NCBI GenBank assembly: GCA_913041865.1
Contig: CAJWIW010000063.1
Coordinates: 1-5,554 of the forward strand
Source: an uncultured Gammaproteobacteria bacterium
Lineage (GTDB): Bacteria > Pseudomonadota > Gammaproteobacteria > GCA-002705445 > GCA-002716945
Length of the DNA: 5,554 nt
Direction of reading: 5' to 3'
This document shows positions 1 through 4,587 of the stretch, piece by piece. The translations under genes and the position numbers were made by a program. The stretch's first letter is position 1; every line of letters starts with the position of its first letter. The notes beneath the pieces were generated by a model. That model made no database searches. It worked only from the letters and a program-made list of their open reading frames with translations, and was not told the origin of the DNA.

Positions 1-613
1 TTGAGTATATTTTGCGATTCTTTGTATTAGAGATTACCAGAACTCTATAATCATGTGATGGTTTTGTCTCAATAAATTTTTGTAAGTAGTAAATATTTGT
101 ACTATTATCAATTTTTTTAAGATCATCAATATTTTTTATCTTGACTATATTTTCTCCTTGAGATCCAAAAAGAGGTTTGTAAATTAGTATATTTTTCTTT
201 AGAAGCTTATCAACTTTTTCATAGAGTTGATCATCACCTCTAAATACCCAGGTATCGGGAGTATTAATATTGTTGTCCCTGAGAATAAGTGAAGTAAGTG
301 ATTTATCTACTGTCTTTTCAATTTGAGTTGCAGTATTGATAACATTGCAACCATTCATCCTAAGTGATCTTAATATATTTAAGTAATGAACTATTTCCTC
401 AAGACTGCCTCCTGGTACATACCTGATGAATACATTTGAAAATGCTATTCTCTGATTTTTACTATCTATTACATGATGATCGTTATTCTCGATATGAAGT
501 GATAGGTTTTTAAGGTCTTCTATGTAGACATCAAAACCTTTCTTCTTTGCAGAAGTTTTTAGCTGTTTGCAATGCCATCCATTTTTATCAGTTAGGATGA
601 TGAGTTTTTTCAT
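1..613 (-). CDS. RimK-like ATP-grasp ligase (Orf7-like), 3' end outside window
   Basis: The first 204 residues are visible; the frame is open to the window edge, so the C-terminus with the last metal-binding motif is missing. It begins MKKLIILTDKNGWHCKQL. ATP-grasp features of the RimK (alpha-L-glutamate ligase) type are seen: a GCNVINTATQIEKTVDKSLT stretch (about 88-107) resembling the family's DK-x-x-T region, the glycine-rich ATP loop YKPLFGSQGENIVKI (145-159), YYLQKFIE (175-182) and DYRVLVI (188-194). ATP-grasp enzymes join a carboxylate to an amine through an acyl-phosphate. In methylotroph H4MPT clusters a gene of this kind (Orf7 of Methylobacterium) sits near mch and is thought to take part in cofactor biosynthesis. 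Its position suggests amino-acid (probably glutamate) addition to H4MPT or methylofuran; the exact substrate is inference. The start ATG at 613 overlaps the mch stop in ATGA. No Shine-Dalgarno is visible, so it is probably translated by coupling to mch. The family is sure, the reaction is not. Confidence 0.88.
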   Translation of the reverse strand, partial: MKKLIILTDKNGWHCKQLKTSAKKKGFDVYIEDLKNLSLHIENNDHHVIDSKNQRIAFSNVFIRYVPGGSLEEIVHYLNILRSLRMNGCNVINTATQIEKTVDKSLTSLILRDNNINTPDTWVFRGDDQLYEKVDKLLKKNILIYKPLFGSQGENIVKIKNIDDLKKIDNSTNIYYLQKFIETKPSHDYRVLVISNTKNRKIYS

Positions 614-1578
614 TTACTAAATGATTGGTTCACAAGTTCTGTATTTATTTCTCCACTCACAAAAGTCTTTCCAGTCTTGAGCGTGGTTACAATTACTTTA
701 GCTGGGCTGAATAGTAATTTATCAATCTGGTAGAAATCATATTTATACTCTTTGAAGATTTCTGCAAATGTTCTTCCATAATCTTTCGATGTAGAACTAG
801 GTAATCTTTTGGCTAACTCATATGCCTCATCATCATCTACATCAACATACAAATGGACTTGTCCACCGTACAAAATTGCATCATTAGTTCTTCCCATACC
901 GATTAAAAAATCCGGAGCTGGGGGCGGGACTGGCGCTGATCCAAATCCATCAATTACTTTTTTCAAAGGAAAGCCTATTTCGTGTAGTTTATGCATACCA
1001 ACTTCAAGAACTCTTCCCACTACTTGAACACATCCTGAAAGTGATCTTGTCGGAGTCAAAATCAAAGTCAGATTTTTTTCACTTATCTCACAATCGGTTG
1101 TTATTTTGTCAATTATTTCCTGTGGAGGTCGACGATCGACCTCTAAAATAACTACCGTTGAAAAAAACTTATCTTTATAGTTAAGGTCTTTAAATATTTC
1201 TTCTTTTTGGGCAAGAGCTCTACATGGACCTGATCCAAGAGCATTAAAGTTATCCTCTTCTTTAACAAATGATAAATTCCAACCGGCATACTGACTAGCT
1301 AGGCAGCTTAAAACGGGATTACTACTGTGAACGTGAATTGATAGCGGCCATTCTTTGATATTGTTACTCATGGATAAAGAGACATATCCCAGACCCCCCA
1401 TACAAATTTCGGTAATCAATCTGCCAGATTCTAGACAACCAGAAGTATTGATTCCAGCGTCGATAATCTTGGCTCCTCCTTCGGTTGTTTCAATCGATAG
1501 GTTTAACTCGCTAACCTTTTCGATCAATTTTTCGACTAGTGGCTTTGTAGTTTTGTTAATACTTATATTGTTACTCAT
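610..1578 (-). CDS. mch: methenyltetrahydromethanopterin cyclohydrolase
   Basis: Mch hydrolyses the ring of N5,N10-methenyl-H4MPT to N5-formyl-H4MPT in the cytoplasm, the step between MtdB and the Fhc complex in formaldehyde oxidation. The 322 residues match the family from end to end: AGINTSGCLESGRLITEICM (41-60), NPVLSCLASQYAGWNLS (87-103), ALGSGPCRALA (113-123), TPTRSLSGCVQVVGRVLEVG (175-194), GFGSAPVPPPAPDF (211-224), GRTNDAILYGGQVHLYV (229-245) and the C-terminal GKTFVSGEINTELVNQSF (303-320). R189 and E192 lie three residues apart in the conserved RVLEV segment and probably correspond to the catalytic Arg/Glu pair described in archaeal Mch. The length is normal. The ATG at 1578 lies inside the end of the upstream ATP-grasp gene (8-nt overlap), has no clear ribosome binding site and gives the family's usual N-terminus, so coupled translation is likely. 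Its base composition is visibly less AT-rich than that of the ligase genes around it. Cys119 sits where bacterial homologues usually have Ala (from memory). Confidence 0.97.
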   Translation of the reverse strand: MSNNISINKTTKPLVEKLIEKVSELNLSIETTEGGAKIIDAGINTSGCLESGRLITEICMGGLGYVSLSMSNNIKEWPLSIHVHSSNPVLSCLASQYAGWNLSFVKEEDNFNALGSGPCRALAQKEEIFKDLNYKDKFFSTVVILEVDRRPPQEIIDKITTDCEISEKNLTLILTPTRSLSGCVQVVGRVLEVGMHKLHEIGFPLKKVIDGFGSAPVPPPAPDFLIGMGRTNDAILYGGQVHLYVDVDDDEAYELAKRLPSSTSKDYGRTFAEIFKEYKYDFYQIDKLLFSPAKVIVTTLKTGKTFVSGEINTELVNQSFSK

Positions 1579-1579
1579 G
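1358..1579. repeat. 15-bp direct repeat at the start and inside of mch
   Basis: The 15 bases atattgttactcatg occur at 1358-1372 and again at 1565-1579, 207 bp apart and in the same reading frame. Both encode MSNNI in Mch (residues 1-5 and 70-74). It does not change the gene call: the internal Met70 lies within a conserved region and is not a sensible start. Probably coincidence. Confidence 0.6.
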
Positions 1580-2653
1580 ACTGAACATTATATCATAAAT
1601 GTTAAAGTGTTCTTTCGTTATTTCTATCTGTCGTTTAAGATCATTTATATTTTTATTGTAATCATTCTCTGTGGAGAGAAGAGTAAATAAAGGATCTCCG
1701 CGTTTAACTATATCTCCATTATTCGGTGCATTTATACAATTAATATCTTCTATTGATTTTTCTGTGAACACAACATCATCTTTCGTAAAAATATGTGCAA
1801 AACCAGAGATTGGCTTATTTTTATAGTCAATTTTTCCCCAATTATATCTCCCAACTATTTGTCCTTTTAGTAATTCATTATGACTAATATCATTGTAAAG
1901 AAAAAAAGGAGAGGTTAGTCTTGGATTAATATCGATAATATAATAATCATTACCATCAAAAATAAAGTCTATTCCATTAAAACCTCTCATTTTTAATTTT
2001 CTCGCTAAATTCTCAATTGCTTTATAAAAACTTTCAGAGAATCTTTTTTTTGTCATTAAAACACCAGCGTGTATATAGTTATTTTCGTAATGACTATTGA
2101 GATTCAAAAGTCTATTTAACCCAAGTAATTTAAAACAATTGTCATCGACGATAAATGAACAAGAGTATGCATCGCCATCAATATATTCTTGAATATACGA
2201 ATTTGCTTTCTTAGGAGTAACTTGACTGATATCATATCCTCCACAGCTATTTGTTGGTTTAAACAAATATTTTTTATCTGAAGCTAAAGGACCCTCTTGA
2301 ATAGAACATGTTTTTGGATATTTCAATTCACAATTTCTTAATTCTCTCGAAAAATTTTCTATGTATCCAGATTTATCTAGTAGAGATAAATTGTTTCCAC
2401 AAATAGAAAGTTTTGACTCGAGAAGGTTGTATAAGTAATTTCTCCCCTCTAATCCTGAGGCATAAATACACTTCGTCGTTTTGTCCAATAGAGAATTCTT
2501 CTCTAAAAAATGAGACAGGTGCTCCTTTGTACTGAGAACTTTTGTATCAAGAGAAACATTAATGGCTATTGGTTTATACCCTAATTCTTGAAGTTTTTTT
2601 TCTAAGTAGTCTGTATCATAGCCAATAAGTAAAAAGGGAGAGTTACTATGCAT
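1571..2653 (-). CDS. ATP-grasp ligase of the H4MPT/methylofuran cluster (Orf5/MfnD-like)
   Basis: A 360-residue ATP-grasp protein. With the ATG at 2653 as residue 1, it shows an N-terminal Rossmann-like half (FLLIGYDTDYL), an ASGLEGR segment (about 66-71) typical of Orf5 proteins, the ATP loop FKPTNSCGGYDI (131-142), YIQEYIDG (153-160), and the C-terminal catalytic stretch GFNGIDFIFDG (224-234) followed by YYIIDINPRLTSPF (237-250). A C-terminal NNGDIVKRGDPLFTLL (311-326) is followed by a charged, probably helical tail. Orf5 of Methylobacterium H4MPT clusters and archaeal MfnD (tyramine-glutamate ligase of methanofuran synthesis) are the nearest families I recognise. A glutamate-ligase role in methylofuran or H4MPT synthesis is inferred. 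The open frame extends upstream to an ATG at 2707, but that would overlap mtdB by 62 nt and add a poorly fitting leader; the ATG at 2653 overlaps the mtdB stop by only 8 nt and begins just before the first beta strand. The gene is very AT-rich. Confidence 0.88.
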   Translation of the reverse strand: MHSNSPFLLIGYDTDYLEKKLQELGYKPIAINVSLDTKVLSTKEHLSHFLEKNSLLDKTTKCIYASGLEGRNYLYNLLESKLSICGNNLSLLDKSGYIENFSRELRNCELKYPKTCSIQEGPLASDKKYLFKPTNSCGGYDISQVTPKKANSYIQEYIDGDAYSCSFIVDDNCFKLLGLNRLLNLNSHYENNYIHAGVLMTKKRFSESFYKAIENLARKLKMRGFNGIDFIFDGNDYYIIDINPRLTSPFFLYNDISHNELLKGQIVGRYNWGKIDYKNKPISGFAHIFTKDDVVFTEKSIEDINCINAPNNGDIVKRGDPLFTLLSTENDYNKNINDLKRQIEITKEHFNIYDIMFSHE

Positions 2654-3536
2654 CTTTTTGAGCAAACTCAAATGCATGCTCAAAATGAAGATAAACTGGT
2701 TTATCACAGGTATACATCAGTTTCAAACAATCATGTTGAGATTTATACTTAACGTTCCCTATTGCTAATGCGCCAATTGAATAGGTTTTAGATGTGGTAT
2801 TTTTCATTTCTACTACATCATCCATCGCATCAACCCCAGCAATACCCGCAGGCGGTACCGCATTAACATCTGCGCATATTTTCAAGTTCTTAGCAGCAAT
2901 CACAAGATTATCATCCATCAACTGTATTCCCGCGGCTCCTGTATTGAAAACCACATCAACATCTTGAAGTATTGTCTCTTTGTCAGCATCAACACCAGGG
3001 ACAACTGATTCAGATCCATATCTATCATTGCAGATATCAACTACTTTTGTAGTTTTCTCTTCACTACGACCAATCAGTGTTACATTGTTACCTGCTTTTG
3101 AGCTTATGACTGCGGATGCGACTCCGACTGGACCAGTTCCACCGAGAATTGCAATCTTAAGTCCTTTAAACTCTTGATCAAATTTTTCTTTGAGTGCTTT
3201 TTCAGTTTTTGCGACCATTCCAGCCGCGGTGGTAAATGCACCACTTGGGTCAGCAAAGACTGGCACCTCAAATGGAGGGACCATGTGTTTTTTTGTTTCT
3301 TCCAACATATCCATAGCAACATGCGTGTCTCTACCACCAATAAATATTGCAGTTTTCTTTAATGTTGATGGCGAGCGTGAAAAAATTGTATCTTGTACGA
3401 GAGCTTGAATTTCTTCCATGGTCACATTTGTATATGGTACAACCGATTGCCATCCTGCATCAAAAGCCATATTTGCATCAAAAGGGCTTATGTTTTTCTC
3501 CGGCGTTATCATGTGTAGTAGATATGGTTTTTCCAT
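2646..3536 (-). CDS. mtdB: methylenetetrahydromethanopterin dehydrogenase (MtdB type)
   Basis: This enzyme oxidises N5,N10-methylene-H4MPT to methenyl-H4MPT with NAD(P)+, the first oxidation after formaldehyde is bound to H4MPT. The 296 residues follow MtdB of methylotrophs closely: YLLHMITPEKNISPFDANMA (5-24), DAGWQSVVPYTNVT (26-39), QDTIFSRSP (48-56), KTAIFIGGRDTHVAMDM (61-77), VFADPSGAFTTAAGMVA (93-109), DVNAVPPAGIAGVDA (223-237) and IGALAIGNVKY (254-264). The dinucleotide-binding motif is GGTGPVG (132-138), followed after the second strand by LIGRSEEKTTK (154-164). These two motifs resemble the NADP-specific MtdA more than the MtdB sequences I remember, so cofactor preference is open. A clear AGGAG (3543-3547) lies 6 nt before the ATG, the strongest ribosome binding site in the operon. 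The gene is 17 nt downstream of the RFAP synthase gene and is distinctly richer in GC than most neighbours, as expected of a highly expressed central enzyme. An NADP-linked MtdA is the alternative, but the N-terminal half argues for MtdB. Confidence 0.92.
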   Translation of the reverse strand: MEKPYLLHMITPEKNISPFDANMAFDAGWQSVVPYTNVTMEEIQALVQDTIFSRSPSTLKKTAIFIGGRDTHVAMDMLEETKKHMVPPFEVPVFADPSGAFTTAAGMVAKTEKALKEKFDQEFKGLKIAILGGTGPVGVASAVISSKAGNNVTLIGRSEEKTTKVVDICNDRYGSESVVPGVDADKETILQDVDVVFNTGAAGIQLMDDNLVIAAKNLKICADVNAVPPAGIAGVDAMDDVVEMKNTTSKTYSIGALAIGNVKYKSQHDCLKLMYTCDKPVYLHFEHAFEFAQKDA

Positions 3537-3542
3537 GTTTTG

Positions 3543-3547
3543 CTCCT
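3543..3547 (-). promoter_or_regulatory. ribosome binding site of mtdB
   Basis: AGGAG on the minus strand, 6 nt before the mtdB ATG. It lies in the 17-nt gap after the RFAP synthase stop. It is the only strong Shine-Dalgarno in the five-gene operon; the genes downstream overlap their predecessors and have none. Confidence 0.8.
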
Positions 3548-3553
3548 GTCGTT

Positions 3554-4498
3554 TTAGATAATTTTATGCTTACACCCTGTGTTGGAAACTCCAACAATTT
3601 GATAATTTAGATTATTATACACTTTAAATTTAGATTCCATAACTTTTATGACATCTTCTGCCTCTGCTTTGGATTCAGTAAAAATATAAGATAATGGCCC
3701 CCACGAACTCTGACCAACACCTTTAAATCCAGAGTTAGTTACAAATTTAATTATCTTTGCAATATCATTACTTAAATAGGTATCTCTTTGATTAGATTTA
3801 TAAAATCTTGATGTCATTTTCTGATAGTGGTTTAAATTATCGCAAAAATTATCGAAATCTTCATATAGTATTGAGGGGAAAAGTCCTCGCATTAATATGA
3901 AACTTAACTCTTTGTTAATTGTTTCTGTTGTATTTTTTATATTATTGAAAAATTCACTTTCTTTTCTTCCAAAAGATCCTCTTCGAGATGTATCATTTAT
4001 TAATATAATATGCCATTGTTTAGGAAATTTTAGATTAAATAACGTTTTTGGATATAGATGATCTTTTTTACAACCATCAACAACGAATCCTCCACTATAA
4101 AATGTTCCAATGCCAATTCCAGACCTTTTACCTCGTGATGATAATCTAATACACTCATCTTTAGAGAGATTTAAATTTAGTAGAATATTAATAGCATGAA
4201 TGAAACATAAAGATAGTTGAGTACCCGAACCTAGACCAATGTGCTTGGGTGGACTACTTATAATTTCGAGCACATAGCTTTTGTTTATATTCTTTTTCTT
4301 AAGTATCTGATTTAGTTTAACATTAGTCAGTGAAGATTGAGATTTTCTTGCATATTTTGCAGATACAATCGTTCTAAATGCATTTATAGCTAAGCCTATG
4401 CTACCAAATGAATAATCTAAGTCTTTGTTTATTCCATAAAAACCTAAATGTAACCTTGCTGGTGAATCTACTATTACTTTTTTGCCACTGAAGTTCAT
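3554..4498 (-). CDS. mptG: beta-ribofuranosylaminobenzene 5'-phosphate (RFAP) synthase
   Basis: RFAP synthase condenses phosphoribosyl pyrophosphate with 4-aminobenzoate (or 4-hydroxybenzoate), releasing CO2 and pyrophosphate. It is the committed step to the aryl-riboside part of methanopterin. The 314-residue protein belongs to the GHMP-kinase fold: the N-terminal VDSPARLHLGFYGIN (10-24) and FGSIGLAI (31-38), the loop PPKHIGLGSGTQLSL (83-97), the RSGIGIGTFYSGGFVVDG segment (125-142) and a C-terminal GFKGVGQSSWGPLSYIF (257-273) are all characteristic of RFAP synthase rather than of true small-molecule kinases. The corresponding gene in Methylobacterium is called Orf4; mptG is the archaeal name. 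It is the first gene of the minus-strand operon, 17 nt before mtdB. The ATG at 4498 is preceded by AAAGG at 4508-4512 with 9-nt spacing and gives the expected short N-terminus. The gene is very AT-rich with many Asn, Lys and Ile residues. The length is normal. Confidence 0.93.
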   Translation of the reverse strand: MNFSGKKVIVDSPARLHLGFYGINKDLDYSFGSIGLAINAFRTIVSAKYARKSQSSLTNVKLNQILKKKNINKSYVLEIISSPPKHIGLGSGTQLSLCFIHAINILLNLNLSKDECIRLSSRGKRSGIGIGTFYSGGFVVDGCKKDHLYPKTLFNLKFPKQWHIILINDTSRRGSFGRKESEFFNNIKNTTETINKELSFILMRGLFPSILYEDFDNFCDNLNHYQKMTSRFYKSNQRDTYLSNDIAKIIKFVTNSGFKGVGQSSWGPLSYIFTESKAEAEDVIKVMESKFKVYNNLNYQIVGVSNTGCKHKII

Positions 4499-4507
4499 CG
4501 ATATTTG

Positions 4508-4512
4508 CCTTT
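4508..4512 (-). promoter_or_regulatory. probable ribosome binding site of the RFAP synthase gene
   Basis: AAAGG on the minus strand, 9 nt before the ATG at 4498. A moderate Shine-Dalgarno match that supports this start codon. Confidence 0.5.
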
Positions 4513-4539
4513 ATTTGAACATATATTCTAAACCTTTTG

Positions 4540-4568
4540 TGTATAAACATATATTATTTTAATGTAAA
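4540..4568 (-). promoter_or_regulatory. candidate sigma-70 promoter of the minus-strand operon
   Basis: On the minus strand TTTACA (4568-4563, 5 of 6 to the -35 consensus) is followed after exactly 17 nt by TATACA (4545-4540, 4 of 6 to the -10). Transcription would start near 4533 and leave a leader of about 35 nt before the ATG at 4498. The spacing is ideal, but AT-rich DNA gives such matches easily. Confidence 0.4.
4542..4547 (+). promoter_or_regulatory. candidate -10 element for fhcB
   Basis: TATAAA matches 5 of 6 positions of the -10 consensus and would start transcription near 4554, giving a leader of about 34 nt to the fhcB ATG. No convincing -35 lies at 16-18 nt; TTGAAC at 4515-4520 is 21 nt away, too far. 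TAAAAT at 4565-4570 is another -10 candidate. This element overlaps the -10 of the opposite promoter. Confidence 0.25.
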
Positions 4569-4587
4569 ATAAGTAAGAAATATTTAC

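Larger units (their letters stand above)
4499..4587. other. divergent intergenic region between the H4MPT operon and fhcB
   Basis: An 89-bp, very AT-rich gap and the only place in the window where transcription can plausibly start in both directions outside a gene. It holds the candidate promoters listed separately and a 10-bp direct repeat, AACATATATT, at 4518-4527 and 4546-4555 (28 bp start to start). The first copy lies within a near-palindrome GAACATATATTC (4517-4528, 10 of 12 positions symmetric). In such AT-rich DNA the repeat may be chance; an operator role is only a suggestion. Confidence 0.6.

Noticed and set aside
809..1027. Plus-strand open frame of 72 codons within mch
   Set aside because: Antisense to the conserved mch region; its composition simply mirrors the Asp/Pro-rich mch segment.
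1355..1690. Plus-strand open frame of 111 codons across the mch / ATP-grasp junction
   Set aside because: Shadow of two well-supported minus-strand genes; low-complexity hydrophobic translation from AT-rich DNA, no ribosome binding site and no recognisable family.
2654..2707. Upstream extension of the Orf5-like ATP-grasp gene to the ATG at 2707
   Set aside because: It would overlap mtdB by 62 nt and add 18 residues that look like an out-of-frame reading of the conserved mtdB C-terminus; the ATG at 2653 gives an 8-nt overlap like the next junction.
2980..3610. Several plus-strand open frames and one minus-strand alternative frame over mtdB
   Set aside because: They lie inside the clearly conserved mtdB frame, have no recognisable domains, and arise because mtdB is relatively GC-rich and so has fewer chance stops in other frames.
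3554..4498. Reading the GHMP-fold protein as a homoserine or mevalonate-type kinase
   Set aside because: The LHLGF start, the GLGSGTQLSL loop and the GVGQSSWGP motif are those of RFAP synthase, and the neighbours are H4MPT genes.
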